A DNA stretch of 64,000 nucleotides, from positions 1-64,000 of the forward strand of contig JACRHJ010000022.1 of the NCBI GenBank assembly GCA_016212105.1, given 5' to 3'. The position numbers and the translations under genes are program-made. The notes below the pieces were generated by a model that worked only from the letters and a program-made list of their open reading frames with translations, had not been told where the DNA came from and ran no database searches. This document shows positions 52,302 through 62,623 of the stretch, one piece after another (positions within the stretch are counted from its first letter, which is position 1; each line of letters begins with the position of its first letter). Source of the DNA: Nitrospirota bacterium. Its GTDB lineage: Bacteria > Nitrospirota > JACRHJ01.

Positions 52302-53258
52302 GTGAAGATTCTGGTCACCGGCGGCGCCGGGTTCATAGGTTCGAGCGTAACCGACAGGCTCCTTGCCAGGGGCGACGAGGTAGTCTGCCTCGACAACTTC
52401 GACGACTTCTACAAGCCGTCGATCAAGAGGCGCAACATCGAAGGCGCGCTCGCGCACAAGAACTACAAGCTGGTCGAGGGCGACATACGCGACATGGCTA
52501 TGCTGAAAAAGCTGTTCGCCGGGGAAAATTTCGACATGATATTCCACCCGGCGGCGCGGGCCGGCGTAAGGCCGTCCATCGTCGACCCGATGCTGTACGA
52601 GGACGTGAACATCAAGGGCACGATGAACCTGCTTGAGATGTCCCGCGAGCACGGGATAAAAGGGTTCATATTCGCGTCGTCGTCGTCCGTATATGGCGAG
52701 AACAAGAAGGTCCCGTTCTCGGAGGAAGACAACGTCGACTACCCCATATCGCCGTATGCCGCGACCAAGAAGGCATGCGAGTTGATATGCTACACTTATC
52801 ATCAGCTTTTCAAGCTTAACATCACCTGCCTCAGGTTCTTCACCGTCTACGGCCCGAGGCAGAGGCCTGAGATGGCCACGCACATGTTCACTCGGATGAT
52901 AGACGAGGGCAAGCCCATCCCGATGTTCGGCGACGGCACTACCAAACGCGACTACACATACATTGACGACATAGTCGACGGCGTGCTGAAGTCCATCGAC
53001 TACAACGCCCCGTACGGGATATTCAACATAGGGGAGTCGCAGCTTACCGAACTCAGCGAGCTTATCGCGCTCATAGAGAAGAACCTCGGCAAGAAGGCCA
53101 TAATAAACCAGCTGCCGAACCAGCCCGGCGACGTGCCGATCACGTACGCGGATATCTCCCGCGCTGTAAAGACCATAGGCTATGCCCCCAGGACCAAGGT
53201 CGAAGAGGGGGTCAGGAAGTTCGTCGAGTGGTACAAGGAGAACAGGGAGTTTCTATAG
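52302..53258 (+). CDS. UDP-glucuronate 4-epimerase-like SDR
   Basis: Extended SDR (318 aa): TGGAGFIGS (5-13), SSSSVYGENKKVPFSE, and the catalytic YAATK intact (PYAATKKACE). The RFFTVYGPRQRPEMA and MFTRMIDEGKPIPMFGDG segments are those of UDP-glucuronate 4-epimerases, which interconvert UDP-GlcA and UDP-GalA. It could supply galacturonic acid for the core. The start is GTG 52302 with AGAGAGG upstream. UDP-Glc 4-epimerase activity is an alternative. Confidence 0.85.
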   Translation: MKILVTGGAGFIGSSVTDRLLARGDEVVCLDNFDDFYKPSIKRRNIEGALAHKNYKLVEGDIRDMAMLKKLFAGENFDMIFHPAARAGVRPSIVDPMLYEDVNIKGTMNLLEMSREHGIKGFIFASSSSVYGENKKVPFSEEDNVDYPISPYAATKKACELICYTYHQLFKLNITCLRFFTVYGPRQRPEMATHMFTRMIDEGKPIPMFGDGTTKRDYTYIDDIVDGVLKSIDYNAPYGIFNIGESQLTELSELIALIEKNLGKKAIINQLPNQPGDVPITYADISRAVKTIGYAPRTKVEEGVRKFVEWYKENREFL

Positions 53259-53267
53259 TTCTATTGG

Positions 53268-53302
53268 TGTCATTCCGAGCGAAGTCGAGGAATCTGCTTT
53301 TT
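53268..53302. repeat. CATTCCGAGCGAAGTCGAGG repeat
   Basis: Copy of the element at 23365-23400, identical over more than 30 bases (TGTCATTCCGAGCGAAGTCG then AGGAATCTGCTTTTT). Confidence 0.8.
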
Positions 53303-53330
53303 CTAAAGCGGCATTGGAAGATATAGGAAT

Positions 53331-55738
<2,408 letters not shown>

Positions 55739-55779
55739 CAGCGAGCGGCTATTGTTATCTCATGATTTCTCGCTGATAC

Positions 55780-55822
55780 TTCATAACGCCCCCCGGCCCC
55801 CTCTTATCTTAAGAGGGGGAGT
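55780..55822. repeat. C-rich hairpin repeat (34 bases identical to 35677-35710)
   Basis: TTCATAACGCCCCCCGGCCC plus CCTCTTATCTTAAG then AGGGGGAG. Here the repeat lies between genes; in the other copy it overlaps a gene end. Confidence 0.75.
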
Positions 55823-55855
55823 AATAGGATGAAGAGTAATTATACGGATTAAAAT

Positions 55856-56677
55856 ATGACAAAAGAGATCCCCATAAAGTCCGTGAAGATTGGCGGGGGC
55901 AACCCGATTGTCCTCATCGCAGGGCCGTGCGTTATCGAGTCCGAGGCGAAGGTCATGCGCGCGGCCGAGGAGATCGTCAGGGCTGCCGAGACGCTGCACG
56001 TCCCGCTCATATTCAAGTCTTCGTTCGACAAGGCCAACCGCAGCTCCGCTTCTTCGTACCGCGGGCCGGGCCTCAAGGAAGGCTTGCGGATACTCGGCAG
56101 GGTGCGCGATACCTTCGGCGTGCCAATCATATCAGACGTGCACTCGGTCGAGGAAATCGGCCCTGCGTCCGAGGTGCTGGACATGCTGCAGCTGCCCGCG
56201 TTCCTGTCGCGCCAGACGGATTTGCTTCAGGCTGCGGCTCGCTCCGGCCTCCCGGTGAACGTCAAGAAGGGCCAGTTCATGGCCCCGTGGGACGTGCAGA
56301 ACATCATAGACAAGTTCAAGTCCGCCGGTTCCGACAACCTGATGCTGACCGAGAGGGGGGTCTCGTTCGGGTACAACAACCTGGTCGTGGACTTCCGCTC
56401 GCTCGCTGTTATGCGGCCCATGGGCTGCCCGATAATCTTCGACGCGACCCACTCCGTGCAGCTCCCAGGCGGGGCGGGCACGTCCAGCTCCGGCCAGAGG
56501 CAGTTCGTCGCGCCGCTTTCGCGCGCGGCGGCCGCGGTCGGCATCGACGGCCTGTTCATGGAGGTCCATCCCTGCCCGGACGAGGCTCTCTGCGACGGGC
56601 CGAACATGGTTTCCATCCCGGAAATGGCGGGGATAGTCGAGCAGGTGATGGCTATCGATGAGGCGTTGAGGGGATAA
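55856..56677 (+). CDS. kdsA: 3-deoxy-8-phosphooctulonate synthase KdsA (metal-dependent type)
   Basis: Condenses arabinose 5-phosphate and PEP to Kdo 8-phosphate (273 aa). The metal ligands of the class II (Aquifex-type) enzyme are all seen: C25 in IAGPCVIES, H199 in DATHSVQ, E236 in FMEVHP and D247 in CDGPN. E. coli-type enzymes have Asn in place of the Cys. KSSFDKANRSS binds substrate. It is followed, after 39 bp, by the AT-rich TIR-like gene, while the pathway partners kdsD and kdsC come beyond it. Confidence 0.95.
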   Translation: MTKEIPIKSVKIGGGNPIVLIAGPCVIESEAKVMRAAEEIVRAAETLHVPLIFKSSFDKANRSSASSYRGPGLKEGLRILGRVRDTFGVPIISDVHSVEEIGPASEVLDMLQLPAFLSRQTDLLQAAARSGLPVNVKKGQFMAPWDVQNIIDKFKSAGSDNLMLTERGVSFGYNNLVVDFRSLAVMRPMGCPIIFDATHSVQLPGGAGTSSSGQRQFVAPLSRAAAAVGIDGLFMEVHPCPDEALCDGPNMVSIPEMAGIVEQVMAIDEALRG

Positions 56678-56716
56678 GATGCTTCTTGCGTATCAATATG
56701 ATGAGGTATTATATTT

Positions 56717-57490
56717 ATGATTTACTGTGAACTTTTAAAGGAACTATCGCTATTAAATGATAGGATTAAGAACGATAGAGACGCTGGACACATATGGCAA
56801 GTGGATTTTTACTCAAAAGAATATAACACTTTGGTAAACCGTTTTGTTGCTTCAGCTAAGTCAGATGGTAATGATTATACTGGGATTCAATTACTTGGTG
56901 GTGATGCATTGGCACATAATAGTGCCGAAATGCTTCAGTTGTTAGACCAGTTACACTACAAAAGTGAGCAGCTTTGTTTACGTCTTGAATCTTTGTGCAG
57001 TCATAATATAATCGGTTCTAAGAATAAACCCAGAGTTCCTAATGCAAAGTCAAATAGCAGTCAAGGAAATATATTCATAATTCATGGCCATAATGAAGCT
57101 AAAAGAAGAGAACTGAAAGAAATCATCAAAGATGATTTTCATTTAAATCCTGTTGTACTTCTTGATGAACCTGATGGTGGTTCATTACCTATAATTGAAA
57201 AGATCGAGAAATATGCTCCAACTTGCAGCTATGCAATAGCTGTATTCACGCCAGATGATGTAGTAGAAAAGAATGGCGAGAAGTATCTCCAAGCAAGACC
57301 AAATGTCATCTTTGAATTAGGCTGGTTCTGCGCGCATCGCGGAAGAAGCAATGTTATGATACTTCTTCAGGATGGTACGCACATCTTTTCCGATTTTGAT
57401 GGCATAATCCAAAAACGCTTCGTCAAGAATGTGAAAGAAGTATACAAGGAAATTGAAACGGAACTTAGACATGCAAATATCATATCGTGA
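56717..57490 (+). CDS. TIR-like nucleotide-binding-domain protein (PF10137-like), candidate defence effector
   Basis: 257 aa with AT-rich coding, unlike all neighbours. Residues about 117-235 match the TIR-like family found in CBASS/Pycsar effectors (CAP12-type): IFIIHGHNEAKRRELK, SLPIIEKIEKYA, AIAVFTPDDV and ARPNVIFELGWF. E200 in the last motif may be the NADase Glu (inference). The first 100 residues are helical with no recognised domain and may sense or regulate. It has GAGG 10 bases before its ATG. It sits between kdsA and kdsD with a small gene, so the pair looks inserted. Such proteins degrade NAD during phage attack in known systems; this one is untested. Confidence 0.8.
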   Translation: MIYCELLKELSLLNDRIKNDRDAGHIWQVDFYSKEYNTLVNRFVASAKSDGNDYTGIQLLGGDALAHNSAEMLQLLDQLHYKSEQLCLRLESLCSHNIIGSKNKPRVPNAKSNSSQGNIFIIHGHNEAKRRELKEIIKDDFHLNPVVLLDEPDGGSLPIIEKIEKYAPTCSYAIAVFTPDDVVEKNGEKYLQARPNVIFELGWFCAHRGRSNVMILLQDGTHIFSDFDGIIQKRFVKNVKEVYKEIETELRHANIIS

Positions 57491-57513
57491 ATAGCGTTTA
57501 CCAGGAGTCACCC

Positions 57514-57768
57514 ATGAGCACCTACATATTATCAGACGAGTACAAAAGAATCTATCGCCGTCAGTTAGAAGGACAGATTGAACTCAAACACAATATTATG
57601 GAAATGTTTGAGGAAGAAAAGCGGCGCGCAGAAATAATGGCGGAAGGGAAAACTAGAGAAGAAGATCCACAGGTTTACAGTTGGATTGATGGATACGATA
57701 AACTATTGCGCGAATGCAGGGAACGCGAAGACATACTTAAAACAGAGATTGCGAAACTGGACGAATGA
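57514..57768 (+). CDS. Small charged helical protein next to the TIR-like gene
   Basis: 84 aa, rich in Glu, Lys and Arg, predicted mostly helical (RRQLEGQIELKHNIMEMFEE and ILKTEIAKLDE look coiled-coil). I recognise no family. ATG 57514 has GGAG upstream; an in-frame upstream GTG (57487) would overlap the TIR-like gene. It shares the AT-rich composition of the TIR-like gene and ends just before a hairpin. It may be a partner, inhibitor or immunity protein, or an unrelated passenger. Confidence 0.6.
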   Translation: MSTYILSDEYKRIYRRQLEGQIELKHNIMEMFEEEKRRAEIMAEGKTREEDPQVYSWIDGYDKLLRECREREDILKTEIAKLDE

Positions 57769-57770
57769 AT

Positions 57771-57796
57771 TGGTGGGCGAAGCCCACCCTACATTA
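57771..57796. repeat. GGTGGGC/GCCCACC hairpin at the right end of the AT-rich insert
   Basis: TGGTGGGCGAAGCCCACCCT followed by ACATTA is a short palindrome of the form dispersed in many genomes as an intergenic repeat. It marks the change from AT-rich to host composition before kdsD. It could also end transcription of the insert. Confidence 0.6.
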
Positions 57797-57805
57797 GAGG
57801 ATTGA

Positions 57806-58762
57806 ATGCTCGACCACGCAAAAAAAGTCCTGCGCATAGAGGCCGAGGCCATAGCCGCGCTCATCGACAAGGTCGACGGCAGCTTCGCGCAGGCGGTCGG
57901 CCTGATACTCGCCTGCAAGGGCCGGGTCGTCGTAACAGGCATGGGCAAGTCCGGCCTCATCGGCAAGAAGATTGCCGCGACGCTCGCGTCCACAGGCACG
58001 CCCGCGCTGTTCCTGCACCCGGCCGAGGGCATCCACGGCGACCTCGGCATGGTGACGAAGGGCGACGTGATAATTGCGATTTCCAACTCGGGCGAGACGG
58101 AAGAGATCATAAAACTGCTGCCGGTATTCAAGAGGCTGGCGGTGCCGGTAATAGCGATGACAGGCGGTATTAACTCGACACTCGCGAAGGCGGCCGAGGC
58201 GACGATCGACGTGGGCGTGAAGGAGGAGGCCTGTCCGATGGGGCTGGTGCCGACCGCGTCCACGACCGCCGCGCTCGCTATGGGAGACGCCATTGCCATA
58301 ACGCTCCTTGACGAGCGCGGGTTCAAGGAAGAAGACTTCGCCTGCTTCCACCCCGGCGGTAGCCTGGGCAAGCGAATCCTGCTCCGCGTCGAGGACGTGA
58401 TGCACGCGGGCGCACTTGTTCCCGTGGTCAAGGAGACCACCGGCATGCGCGAGGCGCTTTTTGAGATTACGTCCAAGAAGCTCGGCCTGACAACCGTCGT
58501 TGACGGCAGCGGAAAACTGCTTGGCGTCATAACCGACGGCGACCTCAGAAGGTATTTGGAGAAGTCCGGCGACATATTCGACAGGACGGCGGGCGAGCTT
58601 GCGAGCAGAAATCCGAAAGTGATTGGACGGGACGCGCTCGCGGCCGAGGCGGTTGCCGTCATGGAGCGTCTCTCGATAACGTCGCTCCTTATAACGGACG
58701 CGGACGGCAGACCGTCGGGCGTGATACATCTGCACGATTTATTGAAAGCCGGGGTGGTGTAA
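57806..58762 (+). CDS. kdsD: D-arabinose 5-phosphate isomerase KdsD
   Basis: Isomerises ribulose 5-phosphate to arabinose 5-phosphate for Kdo synthesis (318 aa). An SIS domain (about 1-190: VVTGMGKSGLIGKK, SNSGETEEI, TASTTAALAMGDA) is followed by two CBS domains (about 205-318). HPGGSLGK is typical of the KdsD/KpsF/GutQ group. ATG 57806 has AGAGG upstream. kdsC follows at 2 bases. Confidence 0.94.
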   Translation: MLDHAKKVLRIEAEAIAALIDKVDGSFAQAVGLILACKGRVVVTGMGKSGLIGKKIAATLASTGTPALFLHPAEGIHGDLGMVTKGDVIIAISNSGETEEIIKLLPVFKRLAVPVIAMTGGINSTLAKAAEATIDVGVKEEACPMGLVPTASTTAALAMGDAIAITLLDERGFKEEDFACFHPGGSLGKRILLRVEDVMHAGALVPVVKETTGMREALFEITSKKLGLTTVVDGSGKLLGVITDGDLRRYLEKSGDIFDRTAGELASRNPKVIGRDALAAEAVAVMERLSITSLLITDADGRPSGVIHLHDLLKAGVV

Positions 58763-58764
58763 CG

Positions 58765-59298
58765 ATGCTGACAGATCAGGAGTTCGCAGACAGGGCGCGC
58801 AAGGTCGAGCTGATAATCATGGACGTGGACGGCGTCATGACCGACGGCCGGATAATCCTCGACAACCACGGCAACGAGACGAAGGCGTTCCATGTCCGGG
58901 ACGGCCACGGCATTAAGCTCGCCCAGAGGGCGGGCATCGTCATCGCCATAATAACCGGCAGGAAGTCCAAAGTTGTCGAGGTCCGCGCGGAGGAGCTTGG
59001 CATCGAGGAGGTCTACCAGAAGTCTCACGACAAGCTCACGACGTACCGGGAGCTGCTTCACAAGCTGGAGCTCTCGGACGAAAACGCCGTGTTCATAGGC
59101 GACGACATAGTAGATATACCTGTCATGTCGAGGGCCGGGCTTGCCTTCGCGGTCGGAGACGCCGAGGAGTACGTAAAGGAGTCGGCGCACGTCGTTACCC
59201 GCAGAAAAGGCGGGGAGGGGGCCGTCCGGGAGGTCATAGACAGTATTTTAAAGGCCAGGGGTGACTGGGAAACGGTCACGGCCAAATATTTTAGTTGA
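58765..59298 (+). CDS. kdsC: 3-deoxy-manno-octulosonate-8-phosphatase KdsC
   Basis: HAD phosphatase (177 aa) without a cap (type C0) that releases free Kdo from Kdo 8-phosphate. MDVDGVMTDG carries the two catalytic Asp, ITGRKS the motif II region, and GDDIVDIP motif IV. It directly follows kdsD, completing the pathway. The end of the gene contains a possible promoter for the pgsA run. Confidence 0.94.
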   Translation: MLTDQEFADRARKVELIIMDVDGVMTDGRIILDNHGNETKAFHVRDGHGIKLAQRAGIVIAIITGRKSKVVEVRAEELGIEEVYQKSHDKLTTYRELLHKLELSDENAVFIGDDIVDIPVMSRAGLAFAVGDAEEYVKESAHVVTRRKGGEGAVREVIDSILKARGDWETVTAKYFS

Positions 59299-59321
59299 TA
59301 TTTTGACGACAAGGCTATAAA
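59295..59321 (+). promoter_or_regulatory. Possible promoter upstream of pgsA
   Basis: TTGATA (59295-59300) and TATAAA (59316-59321) are 15 bases apart, shorter than the ideal 17. It lies about 80 bases before pgsA in the only AT-rich part of the 100-bp gap after kdsC. Plausible but weak. Confidence 0.3.
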
Positions 59322-59398
59322 ATTCAGATAACACTGCCGCGTACCGCGGGTCGGCCATTCACGGCCTTGGCTGTTTGTCATCCTATCGGGGGAACGAC

Positions 59399-59992
59399 TT
59401 GAACCTTCCGAACTCACTCACGCTGCTGCGGGTCCTTCTGATACCCGTTTTCATATATTTCCTTTCCTCGTCCACCATGTTCAACCTCACGCTCGGAGAC
59501 CGCGCCCTCATCGCCGCCGGCATCTTTTTCATAGCGTCACTAACCGACGGACTCGACGGCTATATAGCAAGGAAGACCGGCCAGATCACAAAGCTCGGAA
59601 AGCTATTCGACCCGATCGCGGACAAACTGCTGACGTCCGCGGCGCTGATACTGCTTGTCGCGCTCGACAACCAGGTGCCCGCATGGATTGCCATAGTCAT
59701 AATAGGCAGGGAGTTCGCTGTCACCGGGCTCCGGGCGGCCGCGTCTTCCGAGGGATACGTCATACCGGCCTATGAAGGCGGCAAGGCCAAGATGGTCTTC
59801 CAGATAATTGCGATCATCGCATTGCTGATAGACCTGGGTGTAAAAAATGTGGACCTGTTCGGAATCCTGGACCTCGAGGCGTGGCTCATCGGAACGGTGG
59901 CAATATGGATTGCCATGTTGCTTGCGTTAATATCGGGGATACAGTACTTCGTGCAGTTCTGGGACAAGATCGGCCTCAGGGAGGGCATGTAG
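59399..59992 (+). CDS. pgsA: CDP-diacylglycerol--glycerol-3-phosphate 3-phosphatidyltransferase PgsA
   Basis: Membrane enzyme (197 aa) of the CDP-alcohol phosphatidyltransferase family that makes phosphatidylglycerol phosphate. The motif DG-x2-AR-x8-G-x3-D-x3-D is seen as DGLDGYIARK...GKLFDPIADK. Several hydrophobic helices follow. The start is TTG 59399 behind GGGGGAA; a longer frame to 59375 overlaps that site. plsY begins at once after its stop. Confidence 0.93.
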   Translation: MNLPNSLTLLRVLLIPVFIYFLSSSTMFNLTLGDRALIAAGIFFIASLTDGLDGYIARKTGQITKLGKLFDPIADKLLTSAALILLVALDNQVPAWIAIVIIGREFAVTGLRAAASSEGYVIPAYEGGKAKMVFQIIAIIALLIDLGVKNVDLFGILDLEAWLIGTVAIWIAMLLALISGIQYFVQFWDKIGLREGM

Positions 59993-60580
59993 TTGCTGGG
60001 CGCATCGGTCGCGGCCGCATACCTGCTCGGTTGCATACCCTTCGGCCTGCTGATAGCGAAGCTGAAAGGCGTGGACCTCCGTGGCGCGGGCAGCGGCAAC
60101 ATCGGGGCGACAAACGCGCTCCGCGTCATGGGAAAAAAAGAAGGGGCCGCGACACTTGCCGGAGACATGCTCAAGGGCGTTGTCGCCGTACTGCTGGCTC
60201 GGCAGTTTGCCGGGAATGACGCGGCTTACATCGCGGCCGCAGCGGTGGTTATAGGACACGACTTCCCCGTCTTCCTCGGTTTCAAAGGAGGGAAGGGGGT
60301 CGCGACAAGCTTCGGCACGATGCTCGCGCTACAGCCGGTCGTCGGGCTCATATGCGTTGTGGTTTGGCTCGTGACTTTTTTCGCGTCCAGGATCTCTTCG
60401 CTGGGCGCGCTCGTGAGCTTTGCCTGTCTTCCGGTGTCTGTGCTGATATTGTATGGTGGGGACAGGTTACTCCTGGCGGTTACGGTCTTCATGACAGCAG
60501 TCGCGTTCATCAAGCACAGGCCGAATATCGCCCGCCTGTTAAAGGGCGAAGAGTCCGGTATCAGTCATAAGGCAGCTTAG
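59993..60580 (+). CDS. plsY: Glycerol-3-phosphate acyltransferase PlsY
   Basis: Integral membrane acyltransferase (195 aa) that uses acyl-phosphate to make lysophosphatidic acid. The three family motifs are present: GSGNIGATNALR, GHDFPVFLGFKGGKGVAT, and IKHRPNIARL near the C-terminus. About five membrane helices. The start is TTG 59993 directly after the pgsA stop, with no spacer. Confidence 0.95.
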   Translation: MLGASVAAAYLLGCIPFGLLIAKLKGVDLRGAGSGNIGATNALRVMGKKEGAATLAGDMLKGVVAVLLARQFAGNDAAYIAAAAVVIGHDFPVFLGFKGGKGVATSFGTMLALQPVVGLICVVVWLVTFFASRISSLGALVSFACLPVSVLILYGGDRLLLAVTVFMTAVAFIKHRPNIARLLKGEESGISHKAA

Positions 60581-60592
60581 ACAAGAAAAGGG

Positions 60593-62623
60593 ATGCCGCC
60601 GATGTCTTTCGTCAAGTCAGGTTTTGCGACCTTTATAATGCTGTTGCTGCTCGTCACGGCCGGCCCGTTGCGTCTATGTGCCGAGGAACCGGCGGAGGCC
60701 CCGCGGGAAACGCCGACGGCGACGCCGCATGAAGCGGAACCTTCGCAGGCGGGCCCTTCCGAGGATCAGGCCCCCCCCGTGCAGCCGGTTCCCGCAAGCC
60801 TTGCCGTCATCCCTGGTCAGGCGGTCCTGGTCACGCTTAACGGGGACTGGTCCGCGCTCCGACAGTCGCTCAAATCCATGAACTACGAGGAGCTGCAGAC
60901 GGGCCTCAAGGCGCTCGAGGGCCGCTGCATGGACCTTGGCGTCTCCTCCTTCGAGGAGCTGTCCGCATCGATGATAAAAGAGGGAAGACGGTTGCAGGAC
61001 GAGGGGAACCTGGCATACGCCACCGCGCTCTACGATTCCGCGAGGCGGGTGTCCCCGAACTACCCGGCCTCCTACTTCGCTTCCGGCTGGGCCATCCTTG
61101 CCCAGAACAAACTCAAGGCGCTGAGCGCCGTTGACATGTTCATCGAAGGCTACAGGAGCTTCTGGAACGACTTCAGGTGGTCATATTATTATGCAGGCAA
61201 CAAGTCCATGAGCCTTCTGTTTACACTTGCCCTGCTCTATTCCCTGTTCGGTTTCTTCGCCGCGGTCAGGTACATCCAGCTCCTGGCGCACGACATATCT
61301 GAGACCGTCCGAAGGCCGGACATGGAGGAGAAGCTCAAGTACCTGATACTGCCCGCTGCATACGTCCTGGTGCTTCTTGTGCTCGGCTTCTGGTGGGCGG
61401 TTGCCTTGACGGTGCTCACACTCTGGGTTTACTTCAACAAGAAGGAAAAGGCCCTGGCGCTTTTGTTCTTCGTCCTCCTGGTCCTAATGCCAGACATCAT
61501 GACCGGCGTGTCCGGTTTTGTCCAGGCCGGCGGAAACAGGCTGCTCTGGGAGATGGACGAAGTGAACAAGGGGCACATACAGGACGGCGCGCGCGAGTTC
61601 CTCCAGTCGGAGCTTGACAAAGACCCTGACAACAAATGGATAATAATGTCCCTGGCGCAGGTAGCGAAGAAGCAGGGACGGTACGCAGAGGCCGAAACGC
61701 TGTATCTGAGGCTCGCGGCGATAGACCCAGAGTCGGCTATCATCAGGAACAACCTTGCGAACGTCTATTTTATACAGGGCAAGAACGACCTGGCCATCAA
61801 GGAGTACAAGGCGGCGGCGGAATACCAGCCGGACAGGCCGCTCGTCTTCTTCAACATGAGCCAGGTTTACAGCGAAAGTTTCATATTCACCGAAAGGGAC
61901 AACGCCGACCGGACCGCAAGCCAGCTTGACCTCGAGGAGGCCGCGTTCCTCAGGGAAAAGGCCGGGGACACGCCGGTAAGGATGGTATTCGACGAGCAGG
62001 TACCCGTGGAGGCGTTCTGGAAAATCGCAATGCACGGCATGCCTGGAGCCAAGACGCTTGCGGGCTCGCTCTGGTCCACGACGGTCCGTGTGCTCCCCCT
62101 CCAGGGTTCGAGGATCGCAGGTATCGCCTTTATTGTCCTCGCGCTCACCATAGGCTTCCTGAGGAAGAAGAAGGTGTTCTCCCATTACTGTATAAAGTGC
62201 GGGAAGGTAAGCTGCAAGGTCTGCCAGAAGCCGACTTACAGCAAGGACCTTTGCCCCCAGTGCAACCAGATCTTCGTGAAGCTCGACGGGGTCGAGGCCA
62301 GGGACAGGGTCAGGAAGATGCTGGAGGTCAGGGAGATACACAGCAAGGAAGGCCTGCGTAACCGCATCGCATCCCTGCTCCTGCCGGGCAGCGGACATTT
62401 CCTCATGGGAAACCCCATTGGCGGGTTCCTGTTCTCGGGGGTCTTCATATTCATCGTCAAGGACCTTTTCTTCGGAGAGTTCTTCGAGGTGCCTTATATA
62501 TTCAGTATGCCGTATATCAGTCCGACGACCATACTCATGGTCCTTGTACTTGTGATATTTTATGTGGCGGCACAGCTCGACTCCAACAGGATTACAAAAA
62601 AGCGAGATATATTATGGCATTAG
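60593..62623 (+). CDS. TPR membrane protein with zinc-ribbon segment
   Basis: 676 aa, not a named family. A signal or anchor segment (FIMLLLLVTAG) is followed by a Pro/Ala/Glu-rich linker (about 30-75), a helical part, several membrane helices (about 205-305), TPR repeats (about 330-430: LAQVAKKQGRYAEAETLYLRL, NNLANVYFIQGKNDLAIKEY), another helix, a zinc-ribbon-like cluster (CIKC, CKVC, CPQC; about 533-557) and C-terminal hydrophobic helices with GSGHFLMGNPIGGFLF. It overlaps the DUF4388 gene by 10 bases, so the two probably act together. Function unknown. Confidence 0.75.
   Translation: MPPMSFVKSGFATFIMLLLLVTAGPLRLCAEEPAEAPRETPTATPHEAEPSQAGPSEDQAPPVQPVPASLAVIPGQAVLVTLNGDWSALRQSLKSMNYEELQTGLKALEGRCMDLGVSSFEELSASMIKEGRRLQDEGNLAYATALYDSARRVSPNYPASYFASGWAILAQNKLKALSAVDMFIEGYRSFWNDFRWSYYYAGNKSMSLLFTLALLYSLFGFFAAVRYIQLLAHDISETVRRPDMEEKLKYLILPAAYVLVLLVLGFWWAVALTVLTLWVYFNKKEKALALLFFVLLVLMPDIMTGVSGFVQAGGNRLLWEMDEVNKGHIQDGAREFLQSELDKDPDNKWIIMSLAQVAKKQGRYAEAETLYLRLAAIDPESAIIRNNLANVYFIQGKNDLAIKEYKAAAEYQPDRPLVFFNMSQVYSESFIFTERDNADRTASQLDLEEAAFLREKAGDTPVRMVFDEQVPVEAFWKIAMHGMPGAKTLAGSLWSTTVRVLPLQGSRIAGIAFIVLALTIGFLRKKKVFSHYCIKCGKVSCKVCQKPTYSKDLCPQCNQIFVKLDGVEARDRVRKMLEVREIHSKEGLRNRIASLLLPGSGHFLMGNPIGGFLFSGVFIFIVKDLFFGEFFEVPYIFSMPYISPTTILMVLVLVIFYVAAQLDSNRITKKRDILWH

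Noticed and set aside
56686-56712. Promoter directly upstream of the TIR-like gene
   Set aside because: TTGCGT and TATTAT are present, but the transcript would start at or after the start codon and the region also holds the ribosome site, so the call was dropped.
57703-59190. 495-aa minus-strand frame opposite kdsD and kdsC
   Set aside because: Shadow of two confirmed Kdo genes.
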